64,000 nucleotides of DNA from Vibrio sp. LaRot3 (GCF_027587025.1 NZ_JAPPTI010000001.1:124001-188000), one strand, 5' to 3'; numbered from the stretch's first letter, positions 22,244 through 30,955 are shown. Notes: a model not told the origin generated them from the sequence alone. Program-made: numbers and translations.

Positions 22244-23161
22244 CTACTTATCTTGTTGATGCTTAAACATCTCGGCGATACCAGCAACCGAGCCCATTAG
22301 GCCAGAAGCTTCAAGTGGTAGCATAATGATCTTACCGTTTTCTGCTTGGCCGATAGATTTCAGCGCGTCGGTGTAGCCTTGAGCGATAAAGTAGTTCACG
22401 GCCTGCATGTCACCTTGAGCAATTGCTGTTGATACCATCTCAGTTGCACGGGCTTCAGCTTCTGCTGCACGCTCACGGGCTTCCGCTTGAAGAATCGCAG
22501 CTTGTTTCTCACCTTCTGCTTTTAAGATCTCAGATTGTTTGTGACCTTCCGCTTTTAGGATTTCAGCTTGACGTACACCTTCTGCTTCAAGAATGTCAGC
22601 ACGCTTGTTACGTTCTGCCTTCATCTGCGCGTTCATCGCAGCAGTCAGGTCTGCTGGTGGCTGAACGTCTTTGATTTCGATACGCGTTACTTTCACACCC
22701 CAAGGGTTAGTGGCTTCATCGACGATAGACAGTAGTTTAACGTTGATTTGGTCACGCTGACTCAGCATTTCATCTAGTTCCATAGAGCCGAGAACGGTAC
22801 GAATATTAGTCAGGGTTAAGTTACGAATCGCGTGTTCAAGATCGTTTACTTCATAAGCCGCTTTCGCTGCGTCTACAACTTGTACGAAACAAACCGCATC
22901 AATGGTGACATTTGCGTTGTCTTTAGAGATGACTTCTTGCGCCGGAATATCCAGTACGCGTTCCATCATGTTGATCTTGTGGCCAATACCATCGATGAAA
23001 GGAATGATGATGTTTAAGCCAGGCTTTAATGTGTGGGTGTAACGGCCAAATCGTTCTACTGTCCAGTGATTACCTTGCGGAACGGTTTTTACACCGGCAA
23101 ACACGATAGCAATAGCAACGATGACAAATACCGCGATGACGATGAGTGTATCTATAGGCAT
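22244..23161 (-). CDS. qmcA: SPFH/stomatin-like membrane protein QmcA
   Basis: A 305-residue protein with a single N-terminal transmembrane helix ([18 protein letters not shown]). The SPFH band-7 domain carries [13 protein letters not shown] coiled-coil tail contains repeated EILKAEG heptads. The start at 23161 is chosen because AAAGGA lies just before it; a longer in-frame start at 23218 adds 19 unlikely residues. It is likely co-transcribed with nfeD. Confidence 0.93.
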   Translation of the reverse strand: MPIDTLIVIAVFVIVAIAIVFAGVKTVPQGNHWTVERFGRYTHTLKPGLNIIIPFIDGIGHKINMMERVLDIPAQEVISKDNANVTIDAVCFVQVVDAAKAAYEVNDLEHAIRNLTLTNIRTVLGSMELDEMLSQRDQINVKLLSIVDEATNPWGVKVTRIEIKDVQPPADLTAAMNAQMKAERNKRADILEAEGVRQAEILKAEGHKQSEILKAEGEKQAAILQAEARERAAEAEARATEMVSTAIAQGDMQAVNYFIAQGYTDALKSIGQAENGKIIMLPLEASGLMGSVAGIAEMFKHQQDK

Positions 23162-23258
23162 AAGAAAGTCCTTTAATATTAGTTTGTTGCTATTGTTGCT
23201 TAAATTGAATCTAATCACAAACGGGTTTGCGAGATATTCTGCCGAATTTATAAAAATT

Positions 23259-23282
23259 AAGGCCGAAATAGTTCGGCCTTAA
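23259..23282 (-). terminator. ybbN terminator
   Basis: AAGGCCGAA and TTCGGCCTT form a perfect 9-bp stem, with AATTTTT following on the minus strand after ybbN. Confidence 0.85.
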
Positions 23283-23313
23283 CATTATGATTTCGTGTTA
23301 TTTTATTTTCACT

Positions 23314-24168
23314 CTAGTAAAGGATTGAGTAGAGCTGGCGGCGGTACTTACCTGCGATGGCATGGCCTTGACCTAAAGCGCTTAAGATATCCATGAAGGC
23401 TTTTTTCACATCGCCGTCTTGTGCGTTTAGGTTGGTTTTTAAATGTCCCCACAACACTTCTAGCGCTTCTTCATCACGGTTAACCTTGTGATAGCTAAGA
23501 GCCAGCTCAATGGCCAGTTCGGTATTGTTTGGATCTTGCGCGTAGTTTGTTTCTAACGATTGAATCTCTGGGCTATTCGCGGATTGTTGTTGTAAATCCA
23601 GTTTAGCAATTAAGCCTTTGTAGTAATTGTCTTGATACTCAAGCGGAATATGTTCTAGCAGATTAGCTGCTTGCGAGAAATCTTGAGTCTCTAAATAACA
23701 ATCGGCTAAAGCTAATTTGATGTCACCTTTGTTTTTAAGCTCTTCAGGTAAAGTTTGCAGCAGAGCTAATGCTTGCGCATGTTGCCCGATTTGAATTAGC
23801 TCTAATGCTTGCTTTAAGGTGAGTTCTTCTTGGCTTGGCAAGTGCTTGGCTAACATTTGTTGGATGGCTTCTAACGGTTGAGGTCCTCCGAGGCCATCAA
23901 CAGGCTGGCCATTAACGAATAAGGCGATGGTTGGTAAGGTTTGAACGCCAAACTGAGAGGCAATGATTTGTTCTTGTTCACAGTTAAGCAAAGCAAGGGT
24001 GAACGCACCGTTATACTGCTGTGTGAGTTGCTGTAATTGTGGGATCGCTTCACTGCTTTCTTGGCTCATTGGTGCCCAAAAGTGGATCAATACAGGGGTT
24101 TGCATTGAACCTTCTAATACTTGGCGGAAGTTTTGTTCGTTTAGCTCGACGATAAAAGGAGATTGCAT
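23314..24168 (-). CDS. ybbN: Thioredoxin-like chaperedoxin YbbN/CnoX
   Basis: A 284-residue protein with an N-terminal thioredoxin fold (VLIHFWAPMSQESSEAIPQL) and a C-terminal TPR region. The usual WCGPC active site is replaced by WAPMSQES, so no CxxC redox pair remains at that site. YbbN/CnoX in E. coli acts as a holdase handing clients to chaperones, which fits a non-reductase. Its neighbours qmcA/nfeD and a YbbO-like dehydrogenase reproduce the E. coli ybb cluster. Confidence 0.92.
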   Translation of the reverse strand: MQSPFIVELNEQNFRQVLEGSMQTPVLIHFWAPMSQESSEAIPQLQQLTQQYNGAFTLALLNCEQEQIIASQFGVQTLPTIALFVNGQPVDGLGGPQPLEAIQQMLAKHLPSQEELTLKQALELIQIGQHAQALALLQTLPEELKNKGDIKLALADCYLETQDFSQAANLLEHIPLEYQDNYYKGLIAKLDLQQQSANSPEIQSLETNYAQDPNNTELAIELALSYHKVNRDEEALEVLWGHLKTNLNAQDGDVKKAFMDILSALGQGHAIAGKYRRQLYSILY

Positions 24169-24270
24169 ATCGAGATGTCCTTACCATTTGTCTCTGATAA
24201 ATCAAAGATATGGGCGAGGAGGGGATTAATCAAGTACGCGCCGAGAGTTACAGGAAAAAGTGATGAACAA

Positions 24271-24298
24271 AAACGCCATCAAGAAGTAGATGGCGTTT
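24271..24298 (-). terminator. Terminator after dehydrogenase / small ORF
   Basis: AAACGCCATC and GATGGCGTTT form a perfect 10-bp stem followed by TTTG on the minus strand. It would end a transcript carrying the dehydrogenase and the small frame at 24314-24418. Confidence 0.75.
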
Positions 24299-24313
24299 AG
24301 CAAGCGAAGGTGT

Positions 24314-24418
24314 TCATATTACGAGTAGTAGAGTTAGCGCAACACTCACACACAGCCAATTGAGTTGATTTAGTGACATGCAACAGTACCGAATGAAACG
24401 CTGAGTAAGTGATTTCAT
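24314..24418 (-). CDS. Possible 34-residue small membrane protein
   Basis: An ATG-started frame begins 41 bases after the dehydrogenase stop and ends 15 bases before its terminator. The product starts with a basic segment (MKSLTQRFIRYCC) and ends with a hydrophobic stretch (LCVSVALTLLLVI), like a single-span small membrane protein. It lacks a clear ribosome binding site, so support is positional only. No known family is recognised. Confidence 0.3.
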   Translation of the reverse strand: MKSLTQRFIRYCCMSLNQLNWLCVSVALTLLLVI

Positions 24419-24459
24419 TGTTAATAGTACCGCTGGATTGTTACGTTAAAATGACAAGG

Positions 24460-25287
24460 CTAAGCGGCTTTTGAGAGAATTTTGTCCAGCAATCGTGTTG
24501 GTAGCAAGCGTTTTAAAACTGCAAAAACTTTAGTCGGTTTGGTGACGCGATAGCGAATTTTGGCCTGCTTTGCTTCTAAGGCATGAATCAATGGCGTGAC
24601 ACATGACGAGGGCGGTAAAACAAAGGCGTTGTTTGATGCCTCTTTACCTAGACGTGCCATTTGCTGTTGGTATTGCGTCGCGTGAACACTGCGTTCGACA
24701 TTTATCCATTTCTTAAAGGCAATTAACGCGTTCGCGCGAAATGCCGTTTCAATTGGCCCCGGCTCAATCAAGCTTATCTGAATATTAGTATCCATTAACT
24801 CTAAGCGGATAGTATCAGTCCAACCTTCTAAAGCGAACTTTGAGGCGTTATATGCGCCGCGATATTTCATTGCGGCAAAACCAAGCACCGAACTGTTTTG
24901 TATGATTCGACCATGGTTTTGCTTTCTCATGATAGGGAGGATTTCTTGTACCAGTTGATGCCAACCAAAAACATTGGTTTCAAATTGCTCTCTAAGGGCT
25001 TGAGTCGGGAGATCTTCTAACGCACCAGGTTGGCCGTAAGCGCCATTATTGAATAGGGCGTAGAGCTTACCATCGGTGATTTGTAACGTTTGTTTAACCG
25101 CGTTTGTAATGCTGTTGCTATCGGCGAGGTCTAGCTGAATACAGGTCAATCCCTCTTGTTGCAACTTGGCGACATCTTCTGCTTTTCGACAAGATGCGAT
25201 GACCTGATAGCCGCGTTTGTGTAAGGCGAGTGCTGCCTCATAGCCAATACCTGTAGAGCAGCCAGTAATTAAAATCGCTTTCGACAT
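24460..25287 (-). CDS. YbbO-like short-chain dehydrogenase
   Basis: A 275-residue SDR oxidoreductase. The NAD(P)-binding motif is TGCSTGIG near the N-terminus. The catalytic serine lies in NSSVLG and the YxxxK pair in YNASK. The C-terminal LKRLLPTRLLDKIL resembles E. coli YbbO, which I recall as LKRLLPGRVMDKIL. Next to ybbN as in E. coli, it is most likely the YbbO orthologue, a family linked to aldehyde reduction. The physiological substrate is not known. Confidence 0.85.
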   Translation of the reverse strand: MSKAILITGCSTGIGYEAALALHKRGYQVIASCRKAEDVAKLQQEGLTCIQLDLADSNSITNAVKQTLQITDGKLYALFNNGAYGQPGALEDLPTQALREQFETNVFGWHQLVQEILPIMRKQNHGRIIQNSSVLGFAAMKYRGAYNASKFALEGWTDTIRLELMDTNIQISLIEPGPIETAFRANALIAFKKWINVERSVHATQYQQQMARLGKEASNNAFVLPPSSCVTPLIHALEAKQAKIRYRVTKPTKVFAVLKRLLPTRLLDKILSKAA

Positions 25288-25332
25288 TTATTATCCCTTA
25301 ACCTCAGTCCTTAAGCGATTAAGAGTAAAGGA

Positions 25333-26247
25333 TTATTCGTGATGTTGTAATATATTTTTTAGCGCAGGCTCTAGTCGAGAATAGCTGAAAATAAATCCTA
25401 GTTCCGTTAGTTTTTTAGGTTTTGCGCGAACACTATCAAACAGCAGCTCTGAGCTTTCCCCCATCGCGATTTTTAGTGCCCATTTGGGAGTGAAGAGAAA
25501 ATGTGGACGTTTTAACACCTTGGCCAAAGTCTTACTAAAGCTGCGATTGGTGACTGGATGTGGAGCACAGAGGTTAAACTCTCCATGAGCATGTTCGGTG
25601 TCGAGCAGATAGACAATGCCACGCACCATGTCGAGTCGATGAATCCAAGGTAAAAACTGTCCTCCTGAACCAATCGGGCCTCCCAAGCCTAGTTTGTAAG
25701 GAGGAACCATTTTCGCCAGTGCTCCTCCATGGCAACCGAGTACAATCCCGGTGCGCAAAATACAGACTCGAGTTTGCTCAGAGCGGGCGCGATTGGCGAT
25801 TTCTTCCCACTTTCGACAAACCTGATGGGAGAAGTGTTGGCTGTGAACTTGGAGGCTTTCATCAAATGGGTGGTCTTGTTGATCTCCGTAATAGCCAACG
25901 GCGGAACCACTAATAAAAACAGATGGAGGGGTGGTGCTGGCATGAATCAGATTGACGAGCTTTTCGGTGATATTCCAGCGGCTATCACAAATCATTTTCT
26001 TTTGCTTATTACTCCAACGTTTGTCGGCAATGGGTTCACCAGCAAGATTGATGACGGCGTGGAAATCATTGAGATCATGGAGATCGTTGAGATGGGAGAC
26101 ATAAGTGATATTGCCTAGATCAGCATGGTTGATCGCTTGTTTGGCTTTATCGGGTGAGCGAGTGAGTAACACAACTTCATGGGTAGAAAGATGCTTAAGA
26201 AGCTCTCTACCGATAAATCCAGTGCCGCCAGTCAATAAAATTTTCAT
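25333..26247 (-). CDS. TIGR01777-family epimerase (YfcH-like)
   Basis: A 304-residue extended SDR with the NAD motif GGTGFIG at the N-terminus and the YYGDQ segment of the active-site region. The C-terminal DUF1731 helix bundle ends the protein. The family includes E. coli YfcH and plastid cell-division factors, but the bacterial substrate is unknown. The ATG at 26247 has GGGAGG 5 bases upstream; a GTG one codon earlier is less likely. It precedes the YbbO-like gene on the same strand by about 45 bases, so the two may be co-transcribed. Confidence 0.85.
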   Translation of the reverse strand: MKILLTGGTGFIGRELLKHLSTHEVVLLTRSPDKAKQAINHADLGNITYVSHLNDLHDLNDFHAVINLAGEPIADKRWSNKQKKMICDSRWNITEKLVNLIHASTTPPSVFISGSAVGYYGDQQDHPFDESLQVHSQHFSHQVCRKWEEIANRARSEQTRVCILRTGIVLGCHGGALAKMVPPYKLGLGGPIGSGGQFLPWIHRLDMVRGIVYLLDTEHAHGEFNLCAPHPVTNRSFSKTLAKVLKRPHFLFTPKWALKIAMGESSELLFDSVRAKPKKLTELGFIFSYSRLEPALKNILQHHE

Positions 26248-26430
26248 CACAACCTCCCTGTCTGATTTCTAATTATAGCGATTTAAATTCAAATCGGATC
26301 ATTGGCTTACATAATTGTGTTAAATCTCAATAGAGAGTGCGGTCACGGTGAGTATAGAATCACAGAATTAATATTTTGTTACATCTTCAAGGCGTGACGT
26401 AGCGCCTGTCACAAACTGCTCCCAGATTGT

Positions 26431-26448
26431 TTGGCAATATGTCTGCAT
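26431..26448 (+). promoter_or_regulatory. Candidate sigma-54 promoter of the DUF1538 operon
   Basis: TTGGCAATATGTCTGCAT has GG and GC exactly 10 bases apart, at 26433-26434 and 26445-26446. The -24 box TTGGCA is good and the -12 box CTGC is one base off TTGC. It lies about 40 bases before the first gene. No NtrC-type enhancer site was recognised. Confidence 0.4.
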
Positions 26449-26484
26449 AAGGCAAAGGAATGCGTTGAACGGATGGAGAAGCTT

Positions 26485-27219
26485 ATGCAAGCACTGAGCG
26501 CGTTAATCAAAGCTATGTTGGGTAGTTTACGCGATCTGCTGCCTATCATTGTGGTGATTGGTTTCTTCCAAATTGTGGTACTCCAAGAACCTCTGCCCAA
26601 CATACTATCGATTGCTTTTGGTTTGATACTGGTCGTACTCGGATTAACCTTTTTTATCTTTGGGCTTGAGATGGGGTTATTCCCTATTGGTGAGACCATG
26701 GCTCAGGCTTTTGCCAGAAAAGGGAGTGTTATTTGGCTTTTAATTTTTGCTTTCTGCTTAGGTTTTGGAACCACAGTGGCAGAGCCGGCATTGACTGCCA
26801 TTGCAGATGAAGCGGCAGAAGTTGCAGCCGAAGGGGGCATGATTGCGAATCAATTAGAGGCACGGGAGTCCTATTCAAATGGCCTGCGATTGACGGTTGC
26901 GTTATCCGTTGGGTTTGCGATTGTATTAGGCGTCTTGAGAATATTGAAAGGCTGGCCAATCCACTACCTAATTATTGGTGGTTATATCGGGGTCGTCATT
27001 CTTACTGGGTTTGCGCCGGAAAGCATTATTGGTGTGGCTTATGACTCTGGTGGCGTGACCACCTCAACAATTACCGTACCTTTGGTAACAGCTTTGGGAG
27101 TGGGGTTAGCCTCCTCAATTAAAGGCCGTAATCCGATGATTGATGGGTTTGGGTTAATTGCGTTTGCCTCTTTGTTGCCGATGATGTTTGTTATGGTTTA
27201 CGGAATGGTGGTGGCATGA
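26485..27219 (+). CDS. DUF1538 membrane protein A
   Basis: A hydrophobic protein of 244 residues with about six to seven membrane segments. Characteristic motifs are [19 protein letters not shown] and [16 protein letters not shown], then [17 protein letters not shown]; the two TT-x-P motifs suggest an internal two-fold repeat. A DUF1538 pair called UmpAB from a halophilic Halomonas has, as I recall, been reported as a cation/proton antiporter; the substrate here is unproven. The ATG at 26485 has GGAG 6 bases upstream; an in-frame ATG at 26473 is possible. The stop overlaps the next start (ATGA). Confidence 0.85.
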   Translation: MQALSALIKAMLGSLRDLLPIIVVIGFFQIVVLQEPLPNILSIAFGLILVVLGLTFFIFGLEMGLFPIGETMAQAFARKGSVIWLLIFAFCLGFGTTVAEPALTAIADEAAEVAAEGGMIANQLEARESYSNGLRLTVALSVGFAIVLGVLRILKGWPIHYLIIGGYIGVVILTGFAPESIIGVAYDSGGVTTSTITVPLVTALGVGLASSIKGRNPMIDGFGLIAFASLLPMMFVMVYGMVVA

Positions 27220-28007
27220 TGCTTGAGCGATTTTTATCGACCTTTCTCGATACCATTACCGATGTAATACCCATCGCGACCATCATCTTTGGTTTTCAGT
27301 TCGCCGTGTTACGCCGGCCGGTCACCAACTTACCCAAAGTTATCCTTGGTTTCTTCTACGTTATATTAGGTTTGTCGCTCTTTTTATTAGGCTTAGAGCT
27401 CGCGTTGTTTCCACTTGGTGAAACCATGGCTCAGCAACTGACTGAGCCAGACTTTCTCTCTGAAATGCGCATGAGTGCTAGCCAAGCGCTCACTTGGGTC
27501 GATTATTATTGGGTGTATTTGTTTGCGTTTTGTATCGGCTTTAGCACGACCATTGCTGAGCCATCGCTGATCGCGGTGGCGATCAAAGCGAATCAAGTTT
27601 CTGGTGGTAGCATCCGCGTGAATGGTTTACGTATTGCGGTAGCGCTTGGCGTTGCTATCGGTATCTCGCTAGGTAGTTATCGTATTGTTGTTGGCGACCC
27701 TATTCATTACTACATCATCGTAGGTTATGTAGTCGTGGTAATTCAAACTTTCTACGCGCCTAAGCTGATTATTCCGCTCGCGTATGACTCTGGAGGTGTG
27801 ACTACCTCGACGGTAACAGTGCCGTTAGTTGCGGCGCTAGGTTTAGGGTTGGCGTCAACCGTACCGGGGCGAAATCCCATGATAGATGGCTTTGGCTTAA
27901 TTGCTTTTGCCAGTCTATTCCCAATTATTTCAGTCATGGCTTATGCCCAAATAACTCAGTGGCTGAATAGAGAATCCAATCAAGAGGAAAAGGAAAATGC
28001 GCTTTAA
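27216..28007 (+). CDS. DUF1538 membrane protein B
   Basis: A 263-residue paralogue of the preceding gene. It keeps the same motif order: [52 protein letters not shown]. It begins four bases inside its partner and ends eleven bases inside the PII-like gene, so all are translationally coupled. Two unequal DUF1538 subunits suggest a heteromeric transporter. The short C-terminal tail is charged ([13 protein letters not shown]). Confidence 0.85.
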   Translation: MMLERFLSTFLDTITDVIPIATIIFGFQFAVLRRPVTNLPKVILGFFYVILGLSLFLLGLELALFPLGETMAQQLTEPDFLSEMRMSASQALTWVDYYWVYLFAFCIGFSTTIAEPSLIAVAIKANQVSGGSIRVNGLRIAVALGVAIGISLGSYRIVVGDPIHYYIIVGYVVVVIQTFYAPKLIIPLAYDSGGVTTSTVTVPLVAALGLGLASTVPGRNPMIDGFGLIAFASLFPIISVMAYAQITQWLNRESNQEEKENAL

Positions 28008-28347
28008 GCTGATATTGGCCTTTGTTGAAGATGGTAAGACCGACCTCGTACTCGACGCGGCTCGTGAGGCAGGGGCTACTGGAGCCACCGTTATTAACAA
28101 TGCGAGGGGTGAAGGGCTAAATCAAAAGCGAACTTTTTTTGGTCTGACGTTAGAAGTCCAAAAAGACGTGATTTTATTTGTCGTGGAAGAGCACCTATCA
28201 CGGCAAATTTTAGAAACCATCAGTGAGGTGGGGGAGTTTGATCAAGAGTCTGGTCAAGGTATCGCAATTCAAATTGATATTGAAGATGCGGTTGGCGTCG
28301 CTCACCAAGTCGAAAAGTTAACTAAAGTGGTTGAGGATGAACTATGA
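27997..28347 (+). CDS. PII-like signalling protein
   Basis: A 116-residue protein with a GlnB-like core: a beta strand at the start ([12 protein letters not shown]), an alpha helix, GATGATVINNARGEG where PII proteins enter the T-loop, and VILFVVEEHL and GIAIQIDIEDAVGV as later strands. The loop is shortened and has no tyrosine at the uridylylation position. It is therefore a PII-like regulator rather than GlnB/GlnK. Its place between the membrane pair and a CBS protein suggests it gates the transporter by binding a nucleotide or small ligand, which is inference. Confidence 0.8.
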   Translation: MRFKLILAFVEDGKTDLVLDAAREAGATGATVINNARGEGLNQKRTFFGLTLEVQKDVILFVVEEHLSRQILETISEVGEFDQESGQGIAIQIDIEDAVGVAHQVEKLTKVVEDEL

Positions 28348-28751
28348 CAACGCAAGCCATTATTCGAGTCAGAGATGTTATGGCCGCAACTTACGTATTG
28401 GTTGATGGCCTGATTACCGTGCAAGAAGGCATTCAAACCGCGCGGCAAAACGAAGTGAAAGCGCTGGTGGTGAATAAGCGCAACCAAGATGATGAATTTG
28501 GTTTAGTCCTTATGAATGACATAGCCAAAAAAGTGTTGGCGCAGAACCGCTCTCCGGAGAGAACCAATATTTACGAGATCATGACTAAGCCCGCGTTATG
28601 CGTTAACCCAGAGATGAATGTGAAATATTGCGCGCGCCTGTTTGAGCGTTTCGGGATTAGCCGAGCTCCTGTGATTGAGGATGGCAATGTGATTGGTATG
28701 GTGAGCTACAACAACATCGTTATTAACGGCATGGCTCGAGACAACGAATGA
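28344..28751 (+). CDS. CBS-pair protein
   Basis: A stand-alone Bateman module of 135 residues with two CBS domains: VRDVMAATYVLVDG onward and IYEIMTKPALCVNP onward, the latter ending PVIEDGNVIGMVSYNNIV. Such modules sense adenosine nucleotides. The start overlaps the PII-like stop (ATGA), making it the last gene of the four-gene DUF1538 operon. It could be a second ligand sensor for the transporter. Confidence 0.85.
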   Translation: MTTQAIIRVRDVMAATYVLVDGLITVQEGIQTARQNEVKALVVNKRNQDDEFGLVLMNDIAKKVLAQNRSPERTNIYEIMTKPALCVNPEMNVKYCARLFERFGISRAPVIEDGNVIGMVSYNNIVINGMARDNE

Positions 28752-28791
28752 CGCTAGAATAGCCTCAATTATTTTTGAGGAGTGTGATGTT

Positions 28792-29340
28792 GTGAAATTA
28801 TTTTTTGCCTCAGATCTGCATGGTAGTTTGCCTGCAACCGAGCAAGTCATTGCTGAATTTGAAAAGTCAGGCGTGGAGACATTGGTTCTTGTTGGTGATG
28901 TGCTAAACCATGGGCCAAGAAACCCAGTGCCAGAAGGTTATAACCCACCTGCGGTAGCTGAGCTACTCAATCAATATGCAGATCGCATTATTGCTGTGCG
29001 CGGCAATTGCGATAGTGAAGTGGACCAAATGTTATTGTCGTTTCCAATGATGACAGACTACGCTTGGGTGCTATTACCGACAGGTCAGCGCTTGTTCGTT
29101 ACTCACGGTCACCTTTATAACAGCGCTAAACGCCCACCACTCAAGCAAGGTGATGTGATTGTACATGGTCACACCCATATCCCAGTTGCTGAGCTCGATG
29201 GTGAGCAATTTATCTTTAACCCGGGTTCAGTCACTTTCCCACGTAATGGTCATGCAGCCAGTTATGGCTTACTTGAAGATAACATAATTAAAGTCGTGAG
29301 CTTTGAAGGTGATACTCTGGTAGAAACGACACTGAGCTAG
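28792..29340 (+). CDS. yfcE: YfcE-type metallophosphodiesterase
   Basis: A 182-residue calcineurin-like phosphoesterase. Metal-ligand motifs are visible in order: SDLHGS, VGDVLNHG, RGNCDSE, THGH and HGHTHIP. The start codon is GTG at 28792 with GAGGAG upstream. E. coli YfcE hydrolyses artificial phosphodiesters and its natural substrate is unknown. It follows the CBS gene by 40 bases that include a short CCTCAA/TTGAGG inverted repeat, so a separate promoter is possible. Confidence 0.9.
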   Translation: MKLFFASDLHGSLPATEQVIAEFEKSGVETLVLVGDVLNHGPRNPVPEGYNPPAVAELLNQYADRIIAVRGNCDSEVDQMLLSFPMMTDYAWVLLPTGQRLFVTHGHLYNSAKRPPLKQGDVIVHGHTHIPVAELDGEQFIFNPGSVTFPRNGHAASYGLLEDNIIKVVSFEGDTLVETTLS

Positions 29341-29343
29341 TGT

Positions 29344-29622
29344 TTATTTGCTGTCTGAATGACCCAGATCGCGCTCTGGGTCAATCACATCCCTCACCCT
29401 TTGCTTGAGCACTTTTGCTTCTGGGAAGCCGCCGTCTCTTTTTCTTTCCCAAATTAATTGACCATTGCAGTGGATCTCGAATCGCCCGCCAGTATCAGGA
29501 TGCAAAGAAACGCTTTCAATTTCTTCACTAAACGTATGCAGAAGCTCTTGGCTTAGCCAAGTTGAACGTAGCATCCAATTGCATTGTCGGCAGTAGTAAA
29601 TGTTGATGATTGCTTTATCCAT
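29344..29622 (-). CDS. SelT/SelW/SelH-family (Rdx) protein
   Basis: A 92-residue thioredoxin-like protein with a CRQC redox motif near the N-terminus, where related selenoproteins have selenocysteine. The GGRFEIHCNGQLIWERKRDGG region is typical of the family. The function is presumed redox, with an unknown partner. It sits 7 bases before the TSUP permease gene on the same strand when read in gene order reversed (permease first), so the two are probably one transcript. Confidence 0.88.
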   Translation of the reverse strand: MDKAIINIYYCRQCNWMLRSTWLSQELLHTFSEEIESVSLHPDTGGRFEIHCNGQLIWERKRDGGFPEAKVLKQRVRDVIDPERDLGHSDSK

Positions 29623-29629
29623 AAATCCT

Positions 29630-30385
29630 CTAAATCAGCAGTTTTAGTCCAACGAGTAAGGTTAAAATTTCAAAACAAACCTTGATCACTTTATTGCTAT
29701 AGCGCGTTGATAGGTAAGCGCCAAGGCTACCGCCAAAGAAAGAACCCAATAATAAAATTGGTAGCCAAGGCCAGTAAATAGGTGCGCCAGCTTGAGCAAC
29801 CGCTGCGCCACCAATCCCATTCCAAAACAGTCCGACGCAAATCATGGTCAATGCGACCGCTTGTTTATAGCTGTAACCAAACCAACGCACCAGAAACAGT
29901 GTCACCAATAGTCCAGAGCCTGCGGTAAGAGAGCCATTGATAATGCCAATCAGCATCAAACCCATGCCACCAATAATCCAACCTAAGGTGTTTCTATGGA
30001 TTGGCTGTTCAGATTGGCCGAGCTGCTTTTTACAACGAGAATAGATGCCAAGAGCTAGAATCATCGCCCCCAACATTTTCTCAGCGATGTGCTCTGGGAT
30101 GAGCAAAATAATATTGGCACCAATAACCACCCCAATACTGCCAACAGCAATGACGTACAAGGCGTGATTCAGTTTAATGGTTTTTTGCTTTATGTGCGTG
30201 GCTGCTGCACCTAATCCCAAAGCGACACTGGCGACTTTGTGCGTGGCTAAAGCCACAGAAAAAGGTAACCCTAAAAACAGCAGAAGAGGGAACTGCAATA
30301 AACCCGCTCCACCACCAGACAGCGCGGCAAGGGTGTTTGCTGAGAGTGAGCCGAAAAACAGCCCAACAGAATGAATCCAATCCAT
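29630..30385 (-). CDS. TSUP (TauE/SafE) family permease
   Basis: A 251-residue inner-membrane protein with about seven to eight hydrophobic segments. The family motif GGGAGLLQFPLLLFLGLP lies near the N-terminus, with the second repeat SLTAGSGLLVTLFLVRWFGY in the middle. TSUP proteins export or import sulfur-containing anions or organic acids; the substrate here cannot be told. It is followed closely by the SelW-like gene and preceded by the toxS terminator. Confidence 0.88.
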   Translation of the reverse strand: MDWIHSVGLFFGSLSANTLAALSGGGAGLLQFPLLLFLGLPFSVALATHKVASVALGLGAAATHIKQKTIKLNHALYVIAVGSIGVVIGANIILLIPEHIAEKMLGAMILALGIYSRCKKQLGQSEQPIHRNTLGWIIGGMGLMLIGIINGSLTAGSGLLVTLFLVRWFGYSYKQAVALTMICVGLFWNGIGGAAVAQAGAPIYWPWLPILLLGSFFGGSLGAYLSTRYSNKVIKVCFEILTLLVGLKLLI

Positions 30386-30395
30386 GGCAAATAAA

Positions 30396-30416
30396 AAGGG
30401 AGCATCATGCTCCCTT
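30396..30416 (-). terminator. toxRS terminator
   Basis: AAGGGAGCAT and ATGCTCCCTT form a 10-bp stem followed by TTTATTTG on the minus strand, just after toxS. Confidence 0.85.
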
Positions 30417-30429
30417 GTATCATTGAGTG

Positions 30430-30945
30430 CTAATTAGAGAAAAGTACCGTAGAACCGTGACTTAGGCTAGTCAAAAGTAACGTCTTTTCATTAACAATAT
30501 CAATGCGACGACTTTGCTGCGCATCCATTTTAAAGATTTGCGTGATCAGTTTTAGCTGAACCGGAGTAAAGTCTTTGCTTTGCGCAGAAGAAACATCTTT
30601 AAACTGAGTTGGTGATATCAGTAAATAATTGTCACTGATTTCCCAGTCGCCAGTTTCAGAGATATTGATTACACCATCGCTCTGCTTATCGCTCGCGTAT
30701 AGTCGAACGGTTGCAACACGGATATACGTACCATTTGGCAAATATTTTACGTTTGAAACTACATCAACTCGGCGTAATGGGCCAACCGCATCTTCTTGCA
30801 TGTCGCCATTAATAAACGTCACCATCTTCGATTGCCATTCTTTAGAAGTGATGGTTTTTTCTACTTGAATATCACTGCCCCAATAAAGCCAGCCGCTGAA
30901 CAGCGCTGAAAGGGCAAGTAGGGCTAATGCCATTTTTTGATTCAT
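30430..30945 (-). CDS. toxS: Transmembrane regulatory protein ToxS
   Basis: The periplasmic partner that protects and stabilises ToxR. The 171-residue protein has one N-terminal membrane helix (MALALLALSALFSGWLYWG) and a periplasmic domain. It starts 10 bases after the toxR stop, the usual toxRS operon arrangement, and ends before a clear terminator. In Vibrio, ToxS also takes part in bile sensing with ToxR. Confidence 0.96.
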   Translation of the reverse strand: MNQKMALALLALSALFSGWLYWGSDIQVEKTITSKEWQSKMVTFINGDMQEDAVGPLRRVDVVSNVKYLPNGTYIRVATVRLYASDKQSDGVINISETGDWEISDNYLLISPTQFKDVSSAQSKDFTPVQLKLITQIFKMDAQQSRRIDIVNEKTLLLTSLSHGSTVLFSN

Positions 30946-30955
30946 TTTACACTCC

